Positions 38,301 through 50,400 of a stretch of 64,000 nucleotides of DNA are shown here, one piece after another (positions within the stretch are counted from its first letter, which is position 1; every line of letters starts with the position of its first letter). The DNA lies in assembly GCA_037447655.1 (NCBI GenBank), contig JBBHKE010000229.1, positions 177,465 through 241,464 of the forward strand, given 5' to 3'. The translations under genes and the position numbers were made by a program. Under the pieces are notes generated by a model. That model ran no database searches and had not been told where the DNA came from. It saw nothing but the letters and a program-made list of their open reading frames with translations. This stretch comes from Zygnema cylindricum (lineage: Eukaryota; Streptophyta; Zygnematophyceae; Zygnematales; Zygnemataceae).

Positions 38301-41300
38301 AGTGCTACCTCACTTTGTTCACTTCTTTTTCCATCATTTCTGGACGTCAGAGTGATACCTTACTGGATAATTTTGGCAATGCATGTGAAGTTCAGTTTTG
38401 TTATGTTGGATGTGTGATCTGTGCATCAGTCATGGAAGAGATGCATGAACAAGCTCACATGTCGCTGAGCTCGGATGGCCTCTTTTAAAAAAAAAATTGT
38501 CATTGTTGGGGGTGGACAGAGGGAAGTGAGCATTGTTGCTGAGGCGCAAAAGGGACTTGAAAACCAATTGAATCATATTGACGCCTGTCAGCTCGAGGTA
38601 TGCTCTAGCCTAATGGCTTCTTATGATCTTGTGTGAAAAACCTTTTCATTCACAGATTGATAGATATTGAGACATTGGCTTTCAGAGGCACTTCGGAGAG
38701 CCTGACGTATCTGTTTTTTGATGGTTGCATTTTTCTACTGACAAGGTTTGTCTGTACATGCTCCATGCGATATATTGTGTATGCAGGTGGACAGGGCTCT
38801 GCAGGAGATGGAGCAGGAAGCAGAACGGATTATGAATGAAGAGCAGGAAAGCATTCAAAGGAGTCTGCGAGAAAATGACGCTGCTATCACGCGAGATATG
38901 ATGTAAGACTTTTTACTTTGTTTTTTCCCCGGGCTATGGCCTATCTGCCCTTCGTTTCCCAGGAAGAGTCAATCTCTCGTGTTATGTTCAGCAACAGTGT
39001 AGAATGATTACTGTCACGATGGCTCGATTGTTTATTTGTTAAAAGGTCTGCTGTTTGGAGAAGGTAACCATTTCTGAACCAGACGTAATGTACGATTTCC
39101 ATCTGGTTTAATTGGAGAAATTTGAAAGACTTTTAATACCTATTATTAATGAACAGCTGCTCACGGTTCAATTGAATTTTCACTTTTAAATAAGATGGAA
39201 CGATGAACGTTGGATTTACTCCAATTTGAAGAATCTAACGTCTGTTTTCTCACTTATTGAACACTCTATTACGACCCTTAACTGCAATCCTCACTTCTTA
39301 CACAAGAGCCATACGGTTGCGGTAGCGTATACAGCGTTTGACATTTATCACACCAAAAATATGTTGTTGATACCCAAAATACTTGCGGTGACCAGAAATC
39401 CCGAATAAATTTGGATATTTTTAGGTTTGGGGTTTTAAGATTAAGGTTTGGGTTAAAAGTTGGAAGGGAATTTGAAAAGAAGATTTGGGAAGGGGGTTGT
39501 AACGGAAATGGGATTGGTTTAGTTAATTTAGAATAAGGCTTTGGAGGTTGACAGTGGTACAACTTTTTATATTTTTTTGGAATCTTTGTTTGGTGTTGCT
39601 CTAGCCATTTGTACGTCGGGCCTTGTAAGTTTTGTATTTTGATCTTTACCCGTGATATTTATTGAACAAGTTCATTATTATGGGTATGACGGTAAATGCT
39701 ATCTGCCACTACTTATTATTGCGAAGGTTAGGTACGTTTTTGATGGAGAGTTTGAAGGGGTTGCAGGAATGAGAATGCACAGTATCTGGAGGCAGAATTG
39801 GACCGTATTGGTCAGAAAATTCGAGACGCCATCAGGCTTGTGAATACTGCCCAGGTAACAACTCCCGACCCTGTCTGTAAGGGTGCATACTTAATCTTCA
39901 TTTAAGCTCCAAAAAACGAGTTAACCAATGGAGACGAACGGTGGTAGTTTCAGTCAGTGGACCTTTCTTACCAGTGTGGATGATTGTGAGGAGGTGGTAG
40001 TTGAGGTTTTGGAACAAGTTTTTTGGTGGAATCAGAGATAGTGGTATAAGAAACAAATTTGGTATTTTAAGAAACATTAAAAAGCTTAAGGGACTCTGAG
40101 GACATGGGTGGACAAGATTTTTCTATGTAAATCATTGGAAGTGGAACACAAGGTGCATTGCAACTTTTCAGCAGAATGTTCAGCAATTTAGTATGCTTAG
40201 GAATAAAAGCGAGTGGTATGATATTTTACAACAATTCAAATGTTGATATTCCAATATTGACCTATAACGCATTAGCTTGGTAACTTTTCGTAAACTGTCT
40301 AAAATGTTAATCGACAATGAATGGGGAGCCTTTGTGGGGGAGCTACAGGGAGGTGAGAGTGGCACAGCGGCTGGAGCCAGTCCTTTGGAGGCAGTTCATC
40401 ACATCCTCAACAACCAGCTCACAGCCTTAGTATGGGTAGATAACAAGGTGAGTGTGTTTTCTGGATCTTTGATGCATAACGAAGGGAAAGATCTTTGCGA
40501 TATGGCACTTGTCTTGTGTTGTAGTTTGGAAATTTCGGTATGTCTTGCAAATGTCGCAAACAAGACCACGGTAGGCATTGTGACTGAAACGGAACAGTAA
40601 TGTCAAATTACATATTCATTGTTGCCAGTAGTTGTATTCTCATTTCCATTTTCTGGTCTTGTATTGGTCATTATTTGGTCAATTTACTCCATATCTTACA
40701 CAAAAGATGACCATGACCAAAACATGACCAAAACATGATCTACATATGACCAGAAAATGTAAGTGAGAGGAAATGCCCAGTGATGTCTAGCGCAGGTTGT
40801 CTCACATGTAAGGGGAAATATGACTTTTCTCAAGTGTAGATCGCTGATCTCAGCATCCATATGAGCAGCGAGTCGTACGGACGTCCAAGCGTCTCGCTGC
40901 TCGCGTGGATGCTGACATCAGTTACCTGCAGTGACAAAACTTGTATTTTTCCCTCGTACTTATTACATGCCATATTCCACTTTTTCCATCCCAAGCGTCG
41001 AAAAAATATAAAACTACAGTTTATCACGAGATATAATTCTTGACTACTCTTGGCTATGTGCTTGAATGGCTATGGTCCATCTAGGTCCTGAAGCAAGAAT
41101 AAAAGCCGCAAGATGGCAAAGCCCGATTTCTTTGTTCTATTTCCTTGGAAACATAGTATTATAAACCAGTTTCAACCCTTATTAATGTAAAATAATTAGC
41201 GCCTTCCAACTAGCTGACAAACTTCAATGAACTTATTGCTTAAATACCATAGAGATAAAACGGACAAAAATGCGTTTACCTGTCTCCTAGTGATGTACCA

Positions 41301-42328
41301 TGTGTGCTTCACATATTACACCAAAATATGTCTTGTGTACATTCCACGGAAACATAGGATGTACACTTGACATAAAAAAGCCAAAATAACTTATGTTTAC
41401 CATAGTTTATAATTTATCTACCATAAAAAAAACACGATCGGATGGTCAGGATCCTCGCCACAAAATAAGGCATGTGATAAGTTCTAATATCCATAAACTG
41501 ATTAAATTGACGTATGCAAATGTGAGACATCTACACTGCCACATTGGAATATAATCTCATTTCAAATGCCTACTCTGTATTGGACATGTAACCATAAAAG
41601 TGTGAACCTGACATTCAGAAAGTCTTGGTATCTGCTTATGGTGATTTGTGATGTATCGATTATCTTGCGCCCCCGAAACCCCAAAAACTTAGCAATATTG
41701 CTCCTGCTACTCAGTTCAAGTTGAAACCTGCAGTGGTTCTGTCTTTTTCAATATGAATCAGGTGTGGTTAGTTGGTACTGTCATTTGTTTTCTATGCTGG
41801 TACATAGTTTTTTTGTGCAGTATAGGTTAAACAGAATAGGGAGATATTTGTAAGGTATTTTTTTGTAGCATTTGTTCCATTAGCCGATAGCTTCAATTGT
41901 ACTAATAGTTCAAATGTGCGAAAACAATGTGTGTAATTCCGTAAATTATGCGTATTATTGTATGAGGTAACCACATTTAAAGTTTCCAATTGTTTCTGCA
42001 CATTTGAACCATGGTTCTAATGTGCGAAAATGTATAGAAATGTATATTCTATATTGTTGTCACCCCACATATAAAGTTTATTATTCTCAAAATAGCTCTG
42101 TAGTACGCATATAATAGGGGAATACTGGATATAGCGTTTCCACTCATTTCCGCAATTATAAACTATGATCGAAACTATGGTTGTACTTAGTCATTTAAGC
42201 ACTACTTTTGACGTTATTTGGGTTTGGCAATATTGCAGGCAGTGGAGCTCAGAACCCGACTCCAACGATTGGCTGACCAAGGAACATCTTTCCAACAAAA
42301 GCCATCGGGACCCCTTGGGGGAGCATGA
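35368..42328 (+). CDS. NUP62: nucleoporin NUP62 (FG-repeat central-channel nucleoporin)
   Basis: Nine exons: 35368-35387, 35607-37643, 37916-38003, 38175-38297, 38520-38597, 38787-38902, 39767-39854, 40349-40447 and 42239-42328. Phases close to give 912 residues, longer than plant NUP62 (about 740). Residues 1-685 are Ser/Thr/Ala/Pro-rich with dozens of FG dipeptides. Residues 480-670 include about ten copies of a ~20-residue repeat built on SQAPLFGGTGSS. Residues 700-885 are the conserved coiled-coil region (SEIKGKTVEEIIREWSNEL, QVDRALQEMEQEAERI-type heptads, HHILNNQLTALVWVDNK). NUP62 forms the NUP54/NUP58/NUP62 channel complex, whose FG repeats bind transport receptors. The donor of exon 2 (GG|GTGCGT) and the acceptor of exon 3 (GTGAACAG|G) are the least certain joins. 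Intron 8 is 1.8 kb and carries two family B MITEs and a hairpin. Confidence 0.93.
40846..40925. repeat. short hairpin in NUP62 intron 8
   Basis: The left arm (about 40850-40879, CTGATCTCAGCATCCATATG..) pairs with the right arm (about 40892-40921, ..GTGGATGCTGACATCAG) over about 29 bp with three or four mismatches and a loop near 18 nt. The size resembles a compact plant microRNA precursor or a very small fold-back element. Confidence 0.65.
41901..42012. mobile_element. MITE family B copy (NUP62 intron 8)
   Basis: Ends AGTTCAAATGTGCGAAAACA and TGTTTCTGCACATTTGAACC are inverted around about 110 bp. A second copy follows immediately. Confidence 0.75.
42010..42168. mobile_element. adjacent second MITE family B copy
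   Basis: Left end GGTTCTAATGTGCGAAAATG; right end CATTTCCGCAATTATAAACTATG preceded by TATAGCGTTTCC, the family B subterminal word. It abuts the 41901-42012 copy, about 70 bp before NUP62 exon 9. Confidence 0.65.
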
Positions 42329-42399
42329 AAAAGGAAACATATGGGTTTATGGTAAGCATACAGGTTTATGGTGAGCATATGGGTTTACCGTGAACCATT

Positions 42400-43190
42400 T
42401 CCAGAATAAGAAAGGAATTTGGTTGAAAGAGTTATCGGACATTTTACAGAGGAGCAAACGGGCACGTGCGTTATTTCCAAGGAGCTTCCTGGTAGGATGA
42501 TTTTGCTAGTGAAAGTCTCTTTGTCTTTTTGTTTCTTTTTTTTCCTCGACCATGGAAAAGCATTTTCTCGTGGTTTTGAACGTATGGCAAACGGGATCTC
42601 CAACTTTTTTTGCGTTGGGTGAATTACATGAGGAGAAATTACCTTTTATTACCATAGAGGAGAAAACAAACGCTGAGACAGTGAACTTGTTTTGCAACAG
42701 GATGAAGGGAGGGAAGTTGTTGTAATTACTGTAGAATGTTGAGAATAAGGCAAAGAGTTCTAGCTGAGATTCGTGCAGTCAAGCAACAATATAATTAGCT
42801 ACATCAAAATTTTGCACCAAAGTGGTAGTATACACCAATAGTTGATCAGGTTCCTGGTTCTACTTTGACAGGGAAAGATAAAAAAGCTAAAATGTCTTGA
42901 GGACGATTACTTTGACGGAGAGATAAAAAGAAAAAGGTAAATGTGGACGGTTGGGTTTTGGTTCAAGATTAGGTTTCCGACCAGTGCCAATGTTTGCACT
43001 CCAGGTCCATAGTCATCCGATATTTTTTTCGCGATCGTTAGAAGTTGATGAACATAACACGGGAACCATGTCAATTTGAGGTGTTATTTTAATCAGGATC
43101 TCGGGACATACGCACCAACATTCAATGCATTGAAGTTCTCACTCTTGTAGCACTTGGTGTCACAAACAAAGAGTTTCATGAATGCCTCAA
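42400..43190 (+). other. exon-like patches downstream of NUP62
   Basis: Several open stretches sit between plausible splice sites. One follows CCATTTCCAG| at 42405 and runs to CTG|GTAGGA near 42491 (KGIWLKELSDILQRSKRAR). One spans about 42553-42723 (ETVNLFCNRMKGGKLL). One at about 42872-42936 lies between TTTGACAG| and AG|GTAAAT (KLKCLEDDYFDGEIKRK). One at about 43098-43190 ends at a stop (EVLTLVALGVTNKEFHECLK). I could not join them into one frame and do not recognise a family. They may be a small gene, a decayed gene, or chance. Confidence 0.25.
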
Positions 43191-43345
43191 ATAACTAAGG
43201 ATTCTGTAACATAACATTAGCTTAATCTCTCCACTTTTCAAGCTCTGTGTAATACTATGTATTTGCAATTCTTTTCAGAGTTTACTTTTATGTAAACAGT
43301 TGTTTGACTATGTAATGTTAGAAGCCACGCCAATCCGGTAAAGTA

Positions 43346-43563
43346 CACTGTATATCGCTATTAGTGTTAATGTTTTTTTCGCCAATTAAATCATTTTTTA
43401 TTTGTACACACTTGTCCAATTTTCAATTGAAGACTGCCAATCAGAAGCTGAGTATCTTTCCTTTCAAACAGGATAATCATATTCACAATCCCACATGTGC
43501 GTACGTAGGATTTTTCGGGTTTTAAGTGGCAAAAAAAACAATGACACTAATAGTGATACGGTG
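43346..43563. mobile_element. MITE family A copy
   Basis: Ends CACTGTATATCGCTATTAGTG and CACTAATAGTGATACGGTG are inverted and flanked by TA (218 bp). Confidence 0.8.
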
Positions 43564-44062
43564 TAGCTCTGGTTACTATGGGTGATGAAAGATGTATGAT
43601 AAGAACTAGACAGTTCGAAGAAAACCAGAAAGGGTCCTGATTGCGATTACAGTCTAAAAGTATGTGTCTTGAAGTATGTGTGTTTTGTGTTTCGTGTGAA
43701 CAAAAAAAATGGGAAGGTGGCCCTACGACATACACATATTGCCTACTGCTTTCAGAATGATGATGATGCATTCCAATGCACCCGATATCAGTTTTGACCC
43801 CAACGGGCAAGCGTAGAATGATAGGATTTGTTTTTTTGTGAAGGTGTAAAAGCAAGGAGAAATATTAGTGTTTCTATCGAACCTAGCGAGTTTTGACACA
43901 CTTAGAATTACAGAAATTTTGCTTTTAATTTCAAATGAAAACTTGTTAAACACCCTTTTACCCCGAAGAAAAAATCTTTTAGCTCCAGAATGACAATTTT
44001 TGTTTCCTTTCTTTACCTAAGGAAAATGTCATCCTTATGATTTGTAAAAAAAAAAAAAAAAA

Positions 44063-45260
44063 AAAAGCAAGATAAATCAAAAAGCACGATGGTAAACCAG
44101 GGGTAAAGCATGGTTATCTAAACATCGAGTAAAGTACCGAAAAATAAAGATATAAGAGTTGCCAAATTTTGTGGATTCAAACTTGTAGGAAGATTTTACT
44201 CGTTCCTGTGAAGATTTTTGACATCATTTAGGGCCATCTGATAGCAACCTAGGAAGTTTCTCGTCTCAAGAGTAATGAACGGCACTAGCTCCAAGTTTCT
44301 CCAAAGGATCCTCTGTATTTGCCTATGGTGTTTTTAGAGAGGAGAGACCCTGGGAGCCCTCCCGCTCCTGTCCTCGCGTCTTTTTTTTTATCATCTATTA
44401 TTTCATCTCTTACTTATCATCTCTTATTTATCATGTCTGTGATGTTAATATCATGGCTTTACAATGTGTGCAAGCTTCTATCCTCCTTTGATCTATTATT
44501 GTAAATGCAGGATAAATTAAAAGAGCACGATGGTAAACCATCTATGAATCATCCGCACGTTCCGGATCTTCCTCATTGTGCTACGTTGAGCTTCAAGGGT
44601 TCATAAGCCTGGGCAGTTTTTTAATTATGTTGGGTATCCGCTGGGTAGTTTTTTGTTAGGTGCATTTTTTCTTATTGGTTTCATGCTTGTTGTTCTATTC
44701 CACGTCCTTTTGCTAGTTTGCCTCTTTGAGTTAGTTTCTTTTGCAATGTTTTTCAGGTTGTGTTCGGTTTTCCAGTTTCGCTTTGGTTTCTTATTCCTGT
44801 TGTTCCTTCGTAGATGGTTTACCATCGCGATTTCTTTATTATTCATTTCATTTGTTTCCATGATCTGGCTTTACAGCGAGTGCAGGCTTCTATTCTCCTC
44901 CGATCGGCTGTTGCGGTTATGGATCGTCGCCGTGTTCCGGAACTCCCTCAACGTCCCCCCCCGGGCTGGGGGGACTTACGAGGTTGCTTTTCGTAGATAT
45001 TTAATTGAGTTGGGGTTGGGGTTGTAGTTTTGGTTTTGTGAGTTGCTGTGCTTTTTATTTTTTATTTTGAGTTTGGGTGCTTTTATTTTCTTTGTTGTTT
45101 CGCTCTCTTTGTTTTTTTTTGTAGTTTTTCAGTTTTGGCCATGTCACCCCTTTTGTGCCCCCGGACTCAGATGGTTTACCATCGTGCTTTTTAATTTATC
45201 CTGCTATTCTCTTATGATCTGGATAGTGGTTTATCATCAAGATTTCTTAATCGAGCTCGT
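44063..45260. repeat. complex inverted/direct repeat around GATGGTTTACCATC
   Basis: The palindromic word GATGGT(T/A)(T/A)ACCATC-type sequence occurs near 44085, 44530, 44815 and 45172. The segment near 44508-44543 (GGATAAATTAAAAGAGCACG) is repeated inverted at 45171-45207 over about 36 bp, bracketing about 700 bp. A second block (GGCTTTACA..GTGCA(A/G)GCTTCTAT) is directly repeated at about 44455 and 44870. Open frames inside are T-rich and hydrophobic, not recognisable proteins. It is probably a nested non-autonomous transposon. Confidence 0.6.
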
Positions 45261-46019
45261 CCTTTGATTAAAAAATTGCGATGATAAATTTTCTGGGTAA
45301 TGGAAACAAATGAACTGGAAACCCAAATGAAACTGAAAAGAAAATGCACAAAGCCAAATGCACAAAGGACGCAATGGAAATGGATGGAGCTCGAGAACCA
45401 AAAAAAAAAAAAAAAACCACATTCAAAACAAACTTGCCAATAAGTGGAAATAAAGAAGATTTGCTCATCCTCCATAGAAAGCCACCAAGAATTATCATTG
45501 AAGTTATTTAGGATTGTAATATATGATTACAGTAATATACAATAGAGGAAAAATACAGTAGTTTTGATGAGATGTTAAAAGCTAAAAGCTCCAGAAGCTT
45601 GAAGTACATATGATAACCAAGCGGCTTCATAACAGTAAATTTGGTGAGGTGATACGAGCTTATTATATAAACCTCGAATCATAATTAGGCGATCGAAACC
45701 ACTAATATCTTACTATATATAGCATATCTACAGGTTTCACCTATGGTATATTCAACTATCTACATCTTTTAGGTACAAGTAACTAAGTGAATTCCGCAAT
45801 ATGTGGTAATTAAAATACCTATCAACACCTTGTAGCCACAACATGCTTTATTAAAAAAGAATCGATTCTCGCAACAGAAACCTCCCTCGGCAATTACCAT
45901 CCGTACACAATGGCCTCAGTCAACTGACCTCATTCAACTCCATCTCCATTTTCCTATTTATATTCTGTATTTCTAACTATACACTAGCTATAGTTCTTCT
46001 TCAGCTTTCTTAGAAGAAT

Positions 46020-46160
46020 AGAAGCCCGTCTCGCTTTCCCTCGATTCCCTCTTCTTTCCCTCAATTCCCTCTTATTTCCCTCAATTCCCTCTCCTTTCCC
46101 TCAATTCTCTTGTCTTTCCCTCAGTTCTCTCTTCTTTCCCTCAATTCCTTCCTCTCCTTC
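46020..46160. repeat. ~20-bp TTTCCCTCAATTCCCTCTTC minisatellite
   Basis: About six head-to-tail copies of TTTCCCTCAATTCCCTCTTC with small differences. Confidence 0.9.
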
Positions 46161-46945
46161 GATCTTTTTAGGTCAGTTTCTCATCCTCTGCCTCTCCACT
46201 CCCACAAACCATTGAAACTAACGTCCCATACAGCTTTTGATTCTCGAGTCAATTCGAACCACGAGTCCACGAGATTGGCCAAAGAGGCGATTTTATACCC
46301 ATTTGTGCCCTGCGTTTTTGTAAGGAAGATCGAAGAGATGAAGGCAAGTATTTTAAGCCAGAAAAAAAACCATCACGTCTCCTCCCTACATGACCTCCTA
46401 AAATTGACATTTCCCACTTCCTTCTTGATATTACCTGGGAAAGCGATTCATTAGAAAGTTCACCGCATTTATTCTGGATTACAGTGAATTTGGTTTTTGC
46501 AATTTTTCGATGTGCTTTCACATTACGGTGCGAAACAAAAAAAATGAAATGGGGAGACAAAATAATTATGGTCCACTCTAATTTTGGTCATTTTTTTATT
46601 ACATTACCATGCGCTGATTTTTTGATACAACACCTATCCTTCTTAATATAAGACCTACCATTCTTAATAAAATGCTGATTTTTTGCAGCACATTTTTCAA
46701 AATATGCACATAGAATCCATGATATGGACATAGGCATATTCTCCCTCCTCACACCAAATATAGAGTAAGACCAAAGGATGACAACAACATGACAAAAAAA
46801 ATGTAAGTGAGAATATGTTAATTAATTATCAGATGAAGAATATATGGACTACAAGCTCCGACATACATGAAACCGCGTTTACTGGACTGCCAACATTTCT
46901 CGCTCACATATGAAGGACGTGGTATACAGCATTTGCGAATTCTCT

Positions 46946-47404
46946 TCACGGTTTGCCACTCAAAGACAGCAACAAGAAGTCACCATTATCCACGCAAACA
47001 ATGGTCGGCAACATAATGACATCGCCACTGTCATTAGTGTGCACGCCACTAAATTGGAACGAAGTCAGTACTAGTATTGACAGGAAAATCAAGTCGAATT
47101 TCGGTTTCAGTTCATAATTTTTTAAATCAACCTGCAACAATAGTCATCACTATGACAAGACTAATCGCAAAGAACCCATACCTGAGACCTGGTAAAACTT
47201 CCTCAGCCGATAACGTTTCGCCAGGTGGCGGCCGGAGACACGACCGTACCGCCGCCCTGAACTCGCGACGTCGCAAAGCGTCACACACGAGAGCCTCCGC
47301 GAGAAGATTGTCAGACACATGTCCTGCACTCCTCCCACCAGTTTTAGATTTCGGTGGCAATTTTTCAATTTCAATTTTCGCTGTCGGATAAATCATCGAC
47401 TTGG

Positions 47405-47451
<47 letters not shown>

Positions 47452-50400
47452 TATGAATTTCAATTTTAACTGTCTGATACATCATTGATTCTACAGCCAA
47501 GCAGCGAAAGGAAATCAACGGCATAGAAAAAAAAACGACAATGAAGTCAAGAGGCTAATAAGGATGACAACACCCATCAAAAACTGACGTGTATCAGATG
47601 TTTATAGATGAGTTTTGATACGAGGCTTCCGGTTTGCTTACCGATTGGGATTCCGAGGATACGAACGCGTTGGATAGCCACACAATAGCCATCAGGAAGA
47701 CCATCATTTCCCCAAAAATCACCTGCAATGGCTTCCTGCATTCCTTTCAACTGAAGACGAACGTAATCTCCGACCACTAAACTCGGACTGCGGAACAATA
47801 GAGTGTGGACCGCCATCTCATTCTCGACGCTTTCCATGTGAGAGGTAAAGTGAAACTGTGTCTCCTCAAAACCAACATCTACCTGCAAGAAGCATCCATT
47901 TTGATTTCTTGTGTGAAAACGTTTTTTCTAACAAAATTTGCTAAGATCAGAGAACAAATCGTCCTACATGCGACGTAAACGAGGTTGAGAACAGCCGTAC
48001 AAAATATCATTTAGTTCTTATCACTTTTAAGTGAGATTTAACTACTTTTCCTCAGGTCGATGTATCCAGAAGGAGAGAGAAGAAGATGCAAAAAGTTTGC
48101 TATGAGTTTCCATATAGATTACAAAAACACACAGGAGGAGACAGGCAAATGAGAGAAACATATTCTTTGCGTGACAACAAATCTCATGACATCTTCCAAT
48201 CGGGGTCTTCCTACCCGATTACCTTGCAGGCCTTTCCAGAAAAAAATTTAAATTTTAAAATGACATTAAATTTTTAGAATGGGGTGAAAAAGAAAAACTA
48301 AACATTGCGCTTTTTAAAGAGCATCATCTGAAACAAGGAGGAAATGGTGGTGTAAATTTTCCAATTTAGCATTTTCTCGACATGATATTCAGTATGTATC
48401 GCATTATAAAAACATTATCAGCAAGTTCCTTTCTTCTTTTCGTTGCAGTCTAAATGATACAAAATGCAGCTGAGCTTCTTTCTCTTCAAATATGTACACC
48501 ATAAGCATAAAGAAAATTGAGCATATAGTGATGATATGTAAAGTGATATCAAGAAAAAAAAATGGTATATTCGATAACTGGGCTGAATTAAGCTACAGGG
48601 AGTGTTTTTATTGAAATTACCTTTTTAGTAGCCTAGAAAAATCACATCTTGAGATATTTAAACAGCTCTAAGATTTAGATTGGGTGCTTGGCCAAACTCA
48701 AGAAACGGAACACCCTAAATAAAACTCCAAATTTCCAAAACAAAATTCAGAAAACGAAATAAAGAGTTTGCACTAAAGATACGGATCCAGCGACCAAAGA
48801 AGACTACTTGGATTTGAAAATACCCTCAGTACCTTGTGAATCGCTATTAATAACAGTAACATAAATTAATTAAATCTGTCCCGGTTTTTTGCCCTCTAAA
48901 CACAAAATAGCGTTCATAATACTACTTTTTTTTTTCTTAAAACGCTAATTCTTTTTGCCGTTCACAATCGCCCACAACGTTTGGTCCGGAAACAGAATAA
49001 TTAACACAAAGACAGTCCTCATATTAATTATTTCATAACGCTAATAGCGATTCACGGTGTAGATTCAATGGATTAAATAATAACCAAGAATCTGGTATGG
49101 GAAAACATAAAAAAAGGGCCAATTTTCAGCTCTACTAACCTCCATATAATTTTGTTGTGAACTGATCTTGTGGTCCAAAATTATTATAACAATGTATCTG
49201 GGTGGTTTTCAACTTTTTTCAACGCCTTCATTTTGTAACATCAAATTTCAAGCATATCTTCTTCTGAGTATCACCAGGTCCTGTTGGCTCATTTCTATAC
49301 CTTTTTTCCATGGATGCCGTTGGTTTGGCAGGCTTTGACTTGGAAAAATTCCCTTGTTTTTAACGGTTATTTTTTTAGTCGTTTTTAATAGTTGTTTCTA
49401 AAAAGCTGTTCTAATAGTTATTCCTAAGAGTGTAATGGTCGACGACATGGATACAGTGTGAATTTGGGGGGTTCACTACTGCCCATCGTTATTAGTGTTG
49501 ATAACACTAATTCGGTCGCGGCCGTTAAGACTATTCTCATCTAGTCTAGCTATGTCCTATCTCTATTTCTATATGTCCTACTCCCTGAACATGTGTACTC
49601 CAATGTTTCTTCGACGTCCGTTACTCAACAAGGCTATCAATACAGGATCTCATGTCACGTGGCAGCACCTCAGATACTGATGTATATCGATCAAAGTTGC
49701 AAACAATATACAGCAATCTCCATAACATGGAAATATCGAGGAGCTAAACTGACTAATAAGTGATAAGATATTCTACACCGTGAATTGTTATTTGCGATTG
49801 CAACACTAATTTGGTGTCAGCCTCCCTCCGACCACAAAATAGAGTCAACAATACCAATTATTTTCCTTAACATTACTTCTTTTGCCGGTTCAAAAGCAAC
49901 CATGTCATTTGAAACTAAAATTAGTGTAATAAGACTGATAGAAACCCACACTATTAACTTCTTGGTCTATGAAGACTCCATGTGTACAGACCTGCAGGTG
50001 CTGGTGACCGTTTCAAGAATTCTTAAAGTTGCCTTACGGTCAGAGAGCAAAAAAGGGAAAAAAAAAGGGCGCCAAAGTTAGTGTTACACTAATAACAATT
50101 CCAGGTATATAGACCTGCAGGTATCCGGGAGCGATTTATTACTAATAACACTATTTTGTTGTCAGAGAGAAAAAAAAACAAAAAAAAATGGCATTGAATT
50201 GGTGCTGTCCACACTAATAACGATCCGCGGTGTAGGAGACCCGCAGGTATCCGGGAGCGTTTAAATAACTATCAACACTATTTTGTGGTCAGAAAGCAAA
50301 AAAAAACGGCACCGAATTAGCGTGTTAAAGAATTAGCGTTAAGAAAAAACGATTCGTACAATTAACGCTATTATACGGCCAGAGAGCAATCCGGCACCAA

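Noticed and set aside
44509-44610. Second NOP10-like exon (KEHDGKP)
   Set aside because: The similarity is short, the downstream QSAHPARFSPDD signature is absent, and the segment belongs to the inverted repeat.
44653-45027. Hydrophobic 124-codon frame suggesting a membrane protein
   Set aside because: It is T-rich repeat sequence inside the palindromic element; hydrophobicity follows from TTT/CTT codons.
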